From: Bacteroidota bacterium
GTDB taxonomy: Bacteria > Bacteroidota > Bacteroidia > Flavobacteriales > Flavobacteriaceae
Direction: 5' to 3'
Length of the DNA stretch: 34,343 nt
NCBI GenBank assembly: GCA_029561105.1
Contig: JAKQJQ010000256.1
Coordinates: 1 to 34,343 of the forward strand
Shown piece after piece: positions 26,356 through 34,343 of this stretch (the stretch's first letter is position 1; every line of letters begins with the position of its first letter). The notes under the pieces were generated by a model. That model saw only the letters and a list, made by a program, of their open reading frames with translations, made no database searches and was not told where the DNA came from. A program made the translations under genes and the position numbers.

Positions 26356-26961
26356 ATGGCAAGATATACTGGTCCACAAACCAAAATCGCCCGTAAATTC
26401 GGCGAAGCTATTTTCGGAGAAGATAAATCTTTCGAAAAAAGAAATTACCCACCCGGACAACACGGGATGGCAAAGAAAAGAGGTAAAAAATCCGAGTACG
26501 CTGTCCAGCTCATGGAAAAGCAGAAAGCAAAATACACCTACGGAATCCTTGAAAAGCAATTCCGTGGCCTTTTCGAAAAAGCATCTGCAGCACGTGGTGT
26601 TACAGGTGAAGTGTTAATCCAATTGTGCGAAGCGCGTCTGGACAACGTAGTATACAGAATGGGTATTGCCTCTTCTCGTCGTGCTGCACGCCAAATCGTT
26701 TCACACAGACATATTACCGTAAATGGAGAGAATGTGAACATCCCATCATACCATTTAAAACCTGGCGATAAAGTAGCCGTTCGTGAAAAATCAAAATCAG
26801 TAGAATCTATCGAGCGTTCATTGGCTAATTCTTCTCACGTATATGAGTGGATCACCTGGAACAACGATTTAAAAGAAGGTGTTTTCGTATCGGTTCCTGC
26901 ACGTTTGCAGATCCCAGAAAACATCAAAGAACAGCTCATCGTCGAATTGTACAACAAATAA
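26356..26961 (+). CDS. rpsD: 30S ribosomal protein S4 (uS4)
   Basis: This 201-residue primary 16S rRNA binder starts assembly of the 30S body; in E. coli it also represses the alpha operon. It begins [20 protein letters not shown], without the zinc-binding Cys cluster seen in some S4 proteins. The S4 RNA-binding domain is at about residues 90-155 ([20 protein letters not shown], then [19 protein letters not shown]). The repeat-bearing gap before it could separate its regulation from that of rpsM-rpsK. Confidence 0.98.
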   Translation: MARYTGPQTKIARKFGEAIFGEDKSFEKRNYPPGQHGMAKKRGKKSEYAVQLMEKQKAKYTYGILEKQFRGLFEKASAARGVTGEVLIQLCEARLDNVVYRMGIASSRRAARQIVSHRHITVNGENVNIPSYHLKPGDKVAVREKSKSVESIERSLANSSHVYEWITWNNDLKEGVFVSVPARLQIPENIKEQLIVELYNK

Positions 26962-26981
26962 TAATTGACTCAGTCAAAATT

Positions 26982-27974
26982 ATGGCAATATTTAATTTTC
27001 AGAAGCCCGATAAAGTTATCATGATCGATTCAACCGATTTCGAAGGAAAATTTGAGTTTCGTCCTCTCGAACCCGGTTACGGATTGACCGTTGGTAATGC
27101 GCTTAGAAGAGTGATGCTTTCTGCTTTAGAAGGCTACGCGATTACTTCTGTGCGCATCGAAGGTGTAGACCACGAATTTTCTACGATTTCAGGAGTTGTC
27201 GAAGATGTTACCGAAATCATCCTTAACCTGAAACAAGTGCGTTTCAAGCGTCAGATCGAGGACGTTGACAACGAATCGGTGACGATTTCTGTAACCGGTA
27301 AAGACCAATTGACTGCAGGTGACTTCCAAAAATTCATCTCAGGATTCCAGGTGTTGAACCCAGAATTGGTGATCTGTAATTTAGACAGCAAAATCAAACT
27401 CAACTTCGAGCTTACTATCGAAAAAGGGCGCGGTTATGTTCCTGCAGAAGACAATAAAAAACAAAACGCAGCCATCGGAACCATTTTCACCGACTCTATT
27501 TTTACGCCAATCAAAAACGTAAAATACGCCATCGAAAACTTCCGTGTAGAGCAAAAGACAGATTATGAGAAATTGGTTTTCGAAATCAAAACCGACGGTT
27601 CCATCAATCCAAAAGATGCTTTAACAGAAGCTGCCAAAGTTTTGATCCACCACTTCATGTTGTTCTCTGACGAAAGAATCACCCTTGAGGCCGACGAAAT
27701 CGCCCAAACGGAGTCTTACGACGAAGAATCATTGCACATGCGTCAGTTGCTTAAAACCAAATTGGTCGATATGGACTTATCTGTCCGTGCGCTCAATTGC
27801 TTGAAAGCAGCCGAAGTGGATACCCTTGGAGATCTTGTATCTTTCAACAAAAATGACCTGATGAAGTTCCGTAACTTCGGTAAAAAATCACTCACCGAGC
27901 TCGACGAGCTTGTTGCCGTGAAGAACCTTACCTTCGGAATGGACTTGGCCAAATACAAATTAGATAAAGAATAA
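26982..27974 (+). CDS. rpoA: DNA-directed RNA polymerase subunit alpha
   Basis: This 330-residue subunit dimerises to start assembly of RNA polymerase. The N-terminal domain has [20 protein letters not shown] and the C-terminal domain (about 250-330) has the helix-hairpin-helix region [20 protein letters not shown] and [16 protein letters not shown], which binds UP elements and activators. I chose the ATG at 26982 ([12 protein letters not shown]); a longer frame upstream overlaps the end of rpsD and is not a real extension. It lies 20 bases after rpsD. Confidence 0.98.
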   Translation: MAIFNFQKPDKVIMIDSTDFEGKFEFRPLEPGYGLTVGNALRRVMLSALEGYAITSVRIEGVDHEFSTISGVVEDVTEIILNLKQVRFKRQIEDVDNESVTISVTGKDQLTAGDFQKFISGFQVLNPELVICNLDSKIKLNFELTIEKGRGYVPAEDNKKQNAAIGTIFTDSIFTPIKNVKYAIENFRVEQKTDYEKLVFEIKTDGSINPKDALTEAAKVLIHHFMLFSDERITLEADEIAQTESYDEESLHMRQLLKTKLVDMDLSVRALNCLKAAEVDTLGDLVSFNKNDLMKFRNFGKKSLTELDELVAVKNLTFGMDLAKYKLDKE

Positions 27975-28034
27975 TAGCTTCCTATTTTGCTCTCCAAAGC
28001 GGATTGAGCAAGAGGATGTTTAAAAAAACACGTC

Positions 28035-28667
28035 ATGAGACACGGAAAAAAGAACAACCACTTAAGCAGACAGACTGGACACAGAAAAGCGATGTTGGCC
28101 AATATGGCTTGCTCACTTATCGAGCACAAGCGCATCAACACCACTGTCGCTAAAGCCAAAGCGTTAAAGCAATTCGTTGAGCCGCTTATTACCAAATCAA
28201 AAGAAGATACTACCCACAACCGTCGTATCGTTTTCGCTTACCTACGTAGCAAATACGCTGTAACAGACTTGTTCCGCGATGTAGCTGCCAAAGTGGGTGA
28301 TCGTCCGGGAGGTTACACCCGTATCATCAAAGTAGGGAATCGTTTGGGAGATAACGCCGACATGGCGATGATTGAACTTGTAGATTTCAACGAATTGTAC
28401 AACGGAGGTAAAAAAGAGGAGAAAAAATCAAAAAGCCGTCGTGGCGGAAAAGCAAAAGGCGCAACTACAGCTCCTGCTGCTCCAAAAGCTGCTGCACCGG
28501 TTGTTGAAGAAACTCCTGTTGAAACTCCAGAAGCAGTTGTTGAAGAAACAGTTGAGACGCCAGTTGCAGAAGTGGAAACTCCAGAAGTTGACTCGAGCGC
28601 TAGCGAACAGGCCGAAGCTTCAGAAGCACCAGCTGCCGACGAGACAGAAGAAAAGAAAGAAGAATAG
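28035..28667 (+). CDS. rplQ: 50S ribosomal protein L17 (bL17) with long acidic tail
   Basis: This 210-residue protein has a normal L17 core in the first 115-120 residues ([20 protein letters not shown]; later [20 protein letters not shown]). The tail of about 75 residues starts with a Lys/Arg stretch and is then made of Ala, Pro, Glu, Val and Thr with repeated [10 protein letters not shown] units, ending in TEEKKEE. E. coli L17 has 127 residues. The tail is presumably disordered. The stop is TAG followed at once by in-frame TGA, the only TAG terminator seen in the window. It is the last gene of the ribosomal block. Confidence 0.97.
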   Translation: MRHGKKNNHLSRQTGHRKAMLANMACSLIEHKRINTTVAKAKALKQFVEPLITKSKEDTTHNRRIVFAYLRSKYAVTDLFRDVAAKVGDRPGGYTRIIKVGNRLGDNADMAMIELVDFNELYNGGKKEEKKSKSRRGGKAKGATTAPAAPKAAAPVVEETPVETPEAVVEETVETPVAEVETPEVDSSASEQAEASEAPAADETEEKKEE

Positions 28668-28689
28668 TGATTTCAACTTTCAACATATC

Positions 28690-28721
28690 AAGGGACAAGC
28701 TTTTAGTTTGTCCCTTTTTTT
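28690..28721 (+). terminator. intrinsic terminator of the ribosomal block
   Basis: A 9-bp stem AAGGGACAA/TTGTCCCTT (28690-28698 with 28708-28716), extendable by two pairs, is followed by a run of T up to 28721. It lies 23 bases after the rplQ stop. Confidence 0.92.
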
Positions 28722-28757
28722 ATATTTTTTTGTGAAGCATAACCATACTTTCTTAAA

Positions 28758-28822
28758 CGGCAACTGTCCCGCTGTCCGCGCTACGCGGTAGCTTGCTCCC
28801 ATCGGGGCTAAACCCGATGCAA
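28758..28822. repeat. GC-rich intergenic element with two small hairpins (possible dispersed repeat)
   Basis: This GC-rich stretch stands out in an AT-rich gap. It contains CCGCG-cta-CGCGG (28776-28788) and CATCGGG-gctaaa-CCCGATG (28800-28819). The wording CGCTACGCGGTAGCTTGCTC followed by CATCGGGGCTAAACC is, from memory, like intergenic sequences repeated in many Flavobacterium genomes. Copy number cannot be judged from one occurrence. Confidence 0.45.
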
Positions 28823-28827
28823 CCGTT

Positions 28828-28855
28828 TTCATAAGATGTTCATAAACGTTCATAA
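28828..28855. promoter_or_regulatory. three helically phased TTCATAA direct repeats upstream of the carA promoter
   Basis: TTCATAA occurs at 28828-28834, 28839-28845 and 28849-28855, with starts 11 and 10 bases apart, so the copies fall on the same face of the DNA. The last ends 16 bases before the -33 element of the carA promoter. This is the layout expected of a regulator-binding array. The regulator is unknown; pyrimidine or arginine control would suit carA. Confidence 0.5.
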
Positions 28856-28871
28856 AAAACAATCGCGTGAT

Positions 28872-28903
28872 TTTGCGGCATCATGACATTACCATTAGAT
28901 TTG
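28872..28903 (+). promoter_or_regulatory. promoter of carA
   Basis: TTTG (28872-28875), a 20-base spacer and TAGATTTG (28896-28903) match the Bacteroidetes promoter. The start of transcription should be near 28910, right where the heptad repeat begins, giving a leader of about 90 bases. Confidence 0.85.
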
Positions 28904-28917
28904 CAATAAGGGTACAG

Positions 28918-28974
28918 GGTGCAAGGTGCAAGGTACAGGGAGAACCTGTACGCCTGTACCCTGAACCCTGCACC
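28918..28974 (+). repeat. heptad-repeat hairpin in the carA leader (GGTNCAR copy 3)
   Basis: Tandem heptads on the left (GGTACAG GGTGCAA GGTGCAA GGTACAG, from 28911) face reverse heptads on the right (CTGAACC CTGCACC). Bases 28918-28939 can pair with 28953-28974 at 19 of 22 positions around a 13-base loop. An alternative short stem GTACAGG/CCTGTAC lies inside. In the RNA this would be a large 5' hairpin. Its right arm is followed by a run of six A. Confidence 0.75.
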
Positions 28975-28998
28975 AAAAAACAACAACTAACTACACAC

Positions 28999-30117
28999 AT
29001 GAAATACACAACAAAACATCCTGCGATACTACTCCTATCAGACGGCACCATCTTCCACGGCAAATCCATCGGCATTTCAGGGACCACCTTTGGCGAGCTT
29101 TGCTTCAACACAGGCATGACCGGCTATCAGGAAATCTTCACCGATCCTTCTTACTTCGGGCAAATGATCATCGCCACCAATCCGCACATCGGGAATTATG
29201 GGGTCAATGACAAAGAGACAGAATCAAATTCAGTTAAGATTTCAGGACTCATCTGCAAGAATTTCAGTTTCAACTATTCACGTCCCGACGCTTCCCAAAG
29301 TCTGGAAGAATATTTCCAAAAGCAAAACCTCGTCTGCATCTCCGATGTCGATACGCGCGCGCTCACCGCTTACACACGTGACAACGGCGCCAAAAACGCC
29401 ATCATCTGCACCGACGGAACGCCAATCGAGGAACTAAAAATGAAGCTTGCGCAAGTGCCAGATATGAAAGGCCTCGAACTGGCTTCAAAGGTTTCCACCA
29501 AACAACCGTATTTCTTCGGTAACGAAAACGCCAAATACAAAATATCCGCACTCGATTTGGGCATCAAGACCAATATCCTGCGCAACCTTGCCAAACGCGA
29601 TTGCTATATTAAGGTGTTTCCTTACGATGCCACTTACCAGGATTTGGCCGCGTTCAACCCAGATGGCTATTTTCTTTCTAACGGTCCCGGCGACCCCGAG
29701 CCTTTAGCTGGTGCAATACAGGTTGCCAAAGACATCCTCGCCGACAACAAACCGCTATTCGGTATCTGTCTTGGTCACCAGATTATCGGTCTTGCGAATG
29801 GTATCCCAACCTTCAAGATGTTCGGCGGACACCGAGGCATCAACCATCCTGTTAAAAACCTGCTTACCGGAAAAGGCGAAATCACTTCGCAAAACCACGG
29901 GTTTGCAGTAAACCGTGAAGCAGTAGAGGCGCATCCCGACATCGAAATCACGCACATTCATATCAACGACAACACCGTAGCGGGCATGCGTATGAAATCG
30001 AAAAATTGCTTTTCGGTGCAATACCATCCTGAGGCAAGCCCGGGCCCGCACGATTCGAGTTATTTGTTTGACCAGTTTATAGAGAATATGGCCAAGGTGG
30101 CCGTTGCCACAGTATAA
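28999..30117 (+). CDS. carA: carbamoyl-phosphate synthase, small (glutaminase) subunit
   Basis: This 372-residue subunit hydrolyses glutamine and passes ammonia to CarB for carbamoyl phosphate, the precursor of pyrimidines and arginine. The N-terminal CPSase domain (1-150; SDGTIFHGKSIG, ELCFNTGMTGYQEIFTDPSY) is followed by a class I glutamine amidotransferase domain with the triad Cys257 (FGICLGHQ), His343 and Glu345 (QYHPEASPGPHD). I chose the ATG at 28999; a longer frame would run back through the promoter and repeat. carB is not next to it in the window. It converges on a minus-strand gene pair across a shared terminator. Confidence 0.97.
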   Translation: MKYTTKHPAILLLSDGTIFHGKSIGISGTTFGELCFNTGMTGYQEIFTDPSYFGQMIIATNPHIGNYGVNDKETESNSVKISGLICKNFSFNYSRPDASQSLEEYFQKQNLVCISDVDTRALTAYTRDNGAKNAIICTDGTPIEELKMKLAQVPDMKGLELASKVSTKQPYFFGNENAKYKISALDLGIKTNILRNLAKRDCYIKVFPYDATYQDLAAFNPDGYFLSNGPGDPEPLAGAIQVAKDILADNKPLFGICLGHQIIGLANGIPTFKMFGGHRGINHPVKNLLTGKGEITSQNHGFAVNREAVEAHPDIEITHIHINDNTVAGMRMKSKNCFSVQYHPEASPGPHDSSYLFDQFIENMAKVAVATV

Positions 30118-30148
30118 AAAAAGGGACCTCATTGCGGGTCCTTTTTTT
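30116..30148. terminator. bidirectional terminator between carA and the converging minus-strand genes
   Basis: A GGACC/GGTCC stem (30124-30128 with 30137-30141) is extended by a GT pair and by A-run/T-run pairing on both sides. The A-run on the left and T-run on the right let it work for both strands. It overlaps the stop codons of both flanking genes. Confidence 0.8.
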
Positions 30149-31139
30149 ATATTTTGCCTTTAAGAAATTGGCGCTGGGTTTGTATCCAACGGTCTGTGAG
30201 TGCTTTGGTTTGCTGCTTGGCGGCGGCAAGGCTTTCGTTGAATTTGTTTTTGGTAACCGTGAGCTGTTGTTCAAGCAGGTGTAGCTTTTGGGTAGGCTCT
30301 GGCTTGTCAAGCTCTGCTTTTTCTGTGTTGTTTAGGTTAGACAACGCCTGGATATAATCTTTATATGCCGGGATCAGTGTTTGGTTGCGCGATGTCAAAA
30401 ACGCAATCAAATCGGCGTTGGCCACATTGAGTGATTGGTCTACATTGGTTTTTTTGTAGGTTTCAATTTGCGCCAGCGATTCGTTGCAAACTTTGTTTAT
30501 AAAAGCCACGCATTTATTCACGGTGGCATCGTCGGTGGTCAAAAGCAAATCCCACAATTTCACATCCAATACATTGAGTTTGAAAAAAATCAGGCTTTGG
30601 TGCGCGTTGTATTCAAAAGCAATACGGTCGGCAAAATAGCGGTCGTGTTCCAGGCGGTTGCGTTTGCTGAACCAGCGTTTGGCATTGGTGTAATCAACCA
30701 TCGATGCGTAGTAATTGATTACGTTGCGGGTTTTGGTGTCGAAAAGGGTAGCCATTTCATCCAAATCCAACCCGCGTTGCGCTTGGTAGTCCTCTAATTG
30801 CAATGTCTGGTCATCGAGTAGTACCAGCATATTTTGGGTCATTTTCAAAAAGGTGTCCCTAAGCGTGGTGTCACCGCCAAATCCCTTGTCGTTACTGATG
30901 ATGATGGCATTAATGCGCTCGAGTTTGTTGTGAATTGTGGCTAAAGTGGCCTGCGACCGCGATGCTTTCTCCCCGTTGATCAATGATGCCGAGTGCGCCA
31001 CCAGCGATTCAGAGATGAAGCGTTCGTTTTTCTCGAAATCGGCAAGATAGGCTTGTGCGGTCCTGTAGTTTTGCGCCTGCGAGGGCGATGACACGGCAAC
31101 AAGCAACAAAAGACATAAAAGTAAAGGCTTTGCATTCAT
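30147..31139 (-). CDS. exported helical protein of unknown function, paralogue A
   Basis: This 330-residue protein has a signal peptide (1-22, cleaved in SQAQN) and no lipobox, so it should be periplasmic or secreted. The mature part is almost entirely predicted helix with many Asn, Leu and Lys. It shares with the next gene upstream the start QNYRT..AY..DF.KNE.F, then SRSQ, NKGF, LRD.F.KM and EYNA.Q...FK.NV.D.K, so the two are tandem paralogues. I chose the ATG at 31139, directly at the signal peptide. The final 60 residues look like a coiled coil (LLEQQLTVTKNKFNESLAAA). I do not recognise the family with confidence; a helical cell-surface or cell-division-related protein are only guesses. 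Confidence 0.7.
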   Translation of the reverse strand: MNAKPLLLCLLLLVAVSSPSQAQNYRTAQAYLADFEKNERFISESLVAHSASLINGEKASRSQATLATIHNKLERINAIIISNDKGFGGDTTLRDTFLKMTQNMLVLLDDQTLQLEDYQAQRGLDLDEMATLFDTKTRNVINYYASMVDYTNAKRWFSKRNRLEHDRYFADRIAFEYNAHQSLIFFKLNVLDVKLWDLLLTTDDATVNKCVAFINKVCNESLAQIETYKKTNVDQSLNVANADLIAFLTSRNQTLIPAYKDYIQALSNLNNTEKAELDKPEPTQKLHLLEQQLTVTKNKFNESLAAAKQQTKALTDRWIQTQRQFLKGKI

Positions 31140-31204
31140 GGTGATGGCTTTAAAATGGTGGTAATAGACCAGGTTTTCAACACTGGGAGATGCCAATCTT
31201 AAGA

Positions 31205-32287
31205 TTAACGACTGGCGAGTTTGCTGTCTGGTAATGTATAGTGCTCGTGGATGTTTTCAAATTCGCTGTTTTTTTGCAGGAACCTGCTGTTGGCGATTAC
31301 CCAATGGTCCACCATCGCTTTTTTGGTCGCCTGGATCTGATCGAAGGCAGCAAAGAACGCATTCTTTTTAGCGTTGAATGATTTCACCTTCTGGTTGTAG
31401 GCAGCCACAGATGCGGTGGTCTCTGGTCCTTTAGAAGCTTTGAGCGCAGCGAGTTGGGCAGACGCTTCGGCGTAAGCGGTAAATAAGGTGCCGAAAGCCG
31501 ATTCCTGGCTGGCGATCAGGTTGGCAAATCTAACATTGGCCTCATTTAAAGAATTGTCTTTGAATACGTCTTTGTATTGGTTGGTTTTGCTGACGACATC
31601 CTGATGGAAGGCTTCAATGAGTTGCAGGCATTGGGCCACACCCGATTGGTCTTTGGCGTGGAGCAGATTGACCAACTTTTGGTCGATGACGTTCATTTTG
31701 TAGAATAAAAAGTTCTGCCTGGCGTTGTATTCGAGCACATTTTTTTCGCTCTTGTTTTTGAATCCCACGTTGAATTGCGATCCGAAAACCCTTTTGCTTT
31801 TGTCGAAGTTTTTGACTTCCTGGTAATATTCGGTCATCGCTTTCTCCTTTTGTGTCAGGTTGGCGAGGATCTTGTCAAAACGTAATGCACTTTGATAATC
31901 GTAGTCATTGAGGATCAGGCTGCCGTTTTTAAGGGATTCGATTGTTTTTTCATTCATCTTAATGAAACTGTCGCGCAACAGCGTATTGTTCTCAAACCCT
32001 TTGTTGTTGGTGAGCAGGTTTTTATTGATGCTGGCCAGTTTGTCTATGATTCGTCCAGAAGTGGTTTGCGAACGACTATCGCGCTGCGACTCTACAATCG
32101 TAGCCGAATAATCGATCAATGCTTTTTTGACAAACATCTCGTTTTTGCCAAAGTCATCCATATAGGCTTCTATTGTGCGATAATTCTGGGCGTGCAGCGA
32201 TCTTGAAAACAAAGCCATCAAGGCAACCAGCACAATCATTACCGATTTGCGGTTTGCTGTTTGAAGAAAAAGGGTACTATTTTTCAT
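31205..32287 (-). CDS. exported helical protein of unknown function, paralogue B
   Basis: This 360-residue protein has a longer signal peptide (1-33, with SVMIVLVALMALF, cleaved in LHAQN) and a mature part that is clearly related to the downstream paralogue over most of its length, sharing NYRT, NKGF, LRD.F.KM, EYNARQ...YKMNVIDQK and SLNEAN. It is mostly helical, with an Ala-rich coiled-coil-like end (AYNQKVKSFNAKKNAFFAAF) and an extra 20-residue tail not found in the other copy. I chose the ATG at 32287, which lies just after a promoter-like element; longer frames start upstream of that element. The two genes are 65 bases apart and probably form one operon. Confidence 0.7.
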   Translation of the reverse strand: MKNSTLFLQTANRKSVMIVLVALMALFSRSLHAQNYRTIEAYMDDFGKNEMFVKKALIDYSATIVESQRDSRSQTTSGRIIDKLASINKNLLTNNKGFENNTLLRDSFIKMNEKTIESLKNGSLILNDYDYQSALRFDKILANLTQKEKAMTEYYQEVKNFDKSKRVFGSQFNVGFKNKSEKNVLEYNARQNFLFYKMNVIDQKLVNLLHAKDQSGVAQCLQLIEAFHQDVVSKTNQYKDVFKDNSLNEANVRFANLIASQESAFGTLFTAYAEASAQLAALKASKGPETTASVAAYNQKVKSFNAKKNAFFAAFDQIQATKKAMVDHWVIANSRFLQKNSEFENIHEHYTLPDSKLASR

Positions 32288-32311
32288 AACGTAAGTTGTT
32301 GAGTGATAAGG

Positions 32312-32319
32312 CAAAGTTA
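32312..32319 (-). promoter_or_regulatory. candidate -7 promoter element of the paralogue operon
   Basis: On the minus strand this reads TAACTTTG, an exact TAnnTTTG match, 24 bases upstream of the chosen ATG. No good TTTG is found at the -33 distance, so it is a candidate only. Confidence 0.5.
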
Positions 32320-32618
32320 TAGTGCCAAGAACCGCTTCGTGTTGCAGCATCTTACGAAATGTTTGTAGGATTTCAGGAAATGAATTGGAATGTTGTAAAT
32401 TTTAATTATTGAAAATCAAGCTGTTATGACTTTATTTTCGATTAAACCAGATATCATTATTCTTTTTGAATCGACCAGAAGTGCGACAATTGCGGTGGCG
32501 GGCTGAAAATCAGTTCCATCAGGCTGGACTTTTGCGACCGAACCCAACCCTGTGGCTTACGATAACGATTACGTTGATAATTATTTGGATTTATCCGTAG
32601 CGATTGATCAAGTTCCAA
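32320..32618. other. divergent intergenic region between the paralogue operon and eno
   Basis: No complete gene is seen. From 32470 to 32565 the plus strand has an open stretch of 31 codons directly after a TGA with no start codon. It would read IDQKCDNCGGGLK, then a second Cys pair (DFCDRTQPCG) before TAA. This could be a remnant of a small zinc-ribbon gene or chance. The remainder is AT-rich sequence without recognisable repeats. Confidence 0.3.
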
Positions 32619-32626
32619 TATATTTG
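32619..32626 (+). promoter_or_regulatory. candidate -7 promoter element of eno
   Basis: TATATTTG is an exact match to the Bacteroidetes TAnnTTTG element, 28 bases upstream of the eno ATG. The -33 element is weak or missing. Confidence 0.55.
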
Positions 32627-32648
32627 CAACAACAATCATTCAAAATAA

Positions 32649-33947
<1,299 letters not shown>

Positions 33948-33969
33948 TACCAAAAAGCATTTACTATTG

Positions 33970-33998
33970 AAAACCCGATGGCTTGTACATCGGGTTTT
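33970..33998 (+). terminator. intrinsic terminator of eno
   Basis: A perfect 11-bp stem (AAAACCCGATG with CATCGGGTTTT) closes a seven-base loop and ends in a T-run. It starts 22 bases after the eno stop. Confidence 0.9.
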
Positions 33999-34093
33999 TG
34001 CGTTTGCTATGACAGCCAAATTGCAATCCTTTTCATTTTCTCGGCCAAACCGCACATTTCCTCATTCGTGTATTTTTGGGAATACAGAAATGT

Positions 34094-34101
34094 TACATTT
34101 G
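34094..34101 (+). promoter_or_regulatory. candidate promoter -7 element of the last gene
   Basis: TACATTTG matches TAnnTTTG, 21 bases before the ATG at 34123. A TTTG lies at 34075-34078, but the spacing of 15 bases is shorter than usual. Between the eno terminator and this site I see nothing else. Confidence 0.55.
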
Positions 34102-34122
34102 TTTCGAGCAATAAGCCAGCAA

Positions 34123-34343
34123 ATGAAAAAGCATTTCCTATCCTATTTTTTTGTGTTCCTGTGCATGGCGGGACAATCGCAAAATAAAGCGATTGACAGC
34201 CTCGACGGGATTTTGCGGACGGCCAAAAACGACATCGATAAGACGCAGGCACTCAACGCCATGGCCAATGCCTACAAAACGGTCGACCCAAAGAAAATGC
34301 AAGATTACGCACTCCAGGCGCTGCAGTTGTCACAAAGAATCCA
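34123..34343 (+). CDS. N-terminal part of an exported, probably TPR-containing protein (3' end outside window)
   Basis: The ATG at 34123 opens MKKHFLSYFFVFLCMAGQSQ, a signal peptide, and the frame stays open to the window edge (73 codons). The mature part (AIDSLDGILRTAKNDIDKTQALNAM..., then AMANAYKTVDPKKMQDYALQ and ALQLSQRI) has the spacing of TPR helices, with repeated A...Y...A.QAL. In Bacteroidetes, proteins with this start are usually TPR sensor histidine kinases or TPR/LuxR-type regulators. Which one cannot be told from this piece. Confidence 0.75.
   Translation, partial: MKKHFLSYFFVFLCMAGQSQNKAIDSLDGILRTAKNDIDKTQALNAMANAYKTVDPKKMQDYALQALQLSQRI

Noticed and set aside
26847-26981. Longer rpoA start inside rpsD
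   Set aside because: The extra residues are the rpsD sequence read out of frame, whereas [12 protein letters not shown] at 26982 is the usual alpha-subunit start.
15306-28667. TAG reassigned to an amino acid throughout the genome
   Set aside because: Only one internal TAG is seen, and rplQ seems to end at TAG. The nearly exclusive use of TAA is also normal for highly expressed genes in this group, so it is not evidence for reassignment.
28867-28998. Longer carA start
   Set aside because: The extension crosses the promoter and the repeat hairpin and has no similarity to CarA.

Overview
The window looks like chromosomal DNA of a member of the Flavobacteriaceae, most likely Flavobacterium or a close relative. 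The protein sequences, the gene order rpsL-rpsG-fusA-rpsJ without tuf, secY followed directly by infA without adk or map, and carA and eno close behind rplQ all fit that group. So do the SusC/SusD pair, promoters of the Bacteroidetes type (TTTG, about 19-20 nt, TAnnTTTG), and start codons preceded by A-rich sequence rather than a Shine-Dalgarno motif.

Layout. 1-3.2 kb: a possible C-terminal gene fragment, rarA (minus), a rhomboid protease (plus) and rlmB (minus, overlapping the rhomboid stop). 3.2-9.2 kb: a minus-strand outer-membrane uptake cassette, susC-susD-lipoprotein-lipoprotein, closed by a terminator next to rlmB. 9.3-10.95 kb: an Omp85-like outer-membrane protein with a TTG start. 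11.1-28.7 kb: one long plus-strand block of 32 genes (str, S10, spc and alpha operons joined), starting at a clear promoter and ending at a strong terminator after rplQ. 28.7-30.1 kb: carA, with its own promoter, an array of phased direct repeats and a repeat-derived hairpin leader. 30.1-32.3 kb: two tandem paralogous exported helical proteins on the minus strand. 32.6-34 kb: eno with its terminator. 34.1 kb to the end: the 5' end of an exported, probably TPR-containing protein.

The most striking feature is in rplD (ribosomal protein L4). Codon 39, where related L4 proteins have Gln (CAG), is an in-frame TAG. The rest of this essential gene is intact. A single C-to-T error, a real amber mutation with suppression or readthrough, or a restart at a TTG two codons later could each explain it. 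TAG ends only one other gene in the window, rplQ, and there it is followed at once by an in-frame TGA.

The ribosomal block is tightly packed except for three structured gaps: a terminator-like hairpin between rpsJ and rplC, a folded region between rpsN and rpsH, and a repeat element between rpsK and rpsD. These are candidate control points. A degenerate heptanucleotide repeat (GGTNCAR) occurs in three intergenic places: beside the rarA start, before rpsD and in the carA leader. I saw no tRNA, rRNA, insertion sequence, prophage or CRISPR array.
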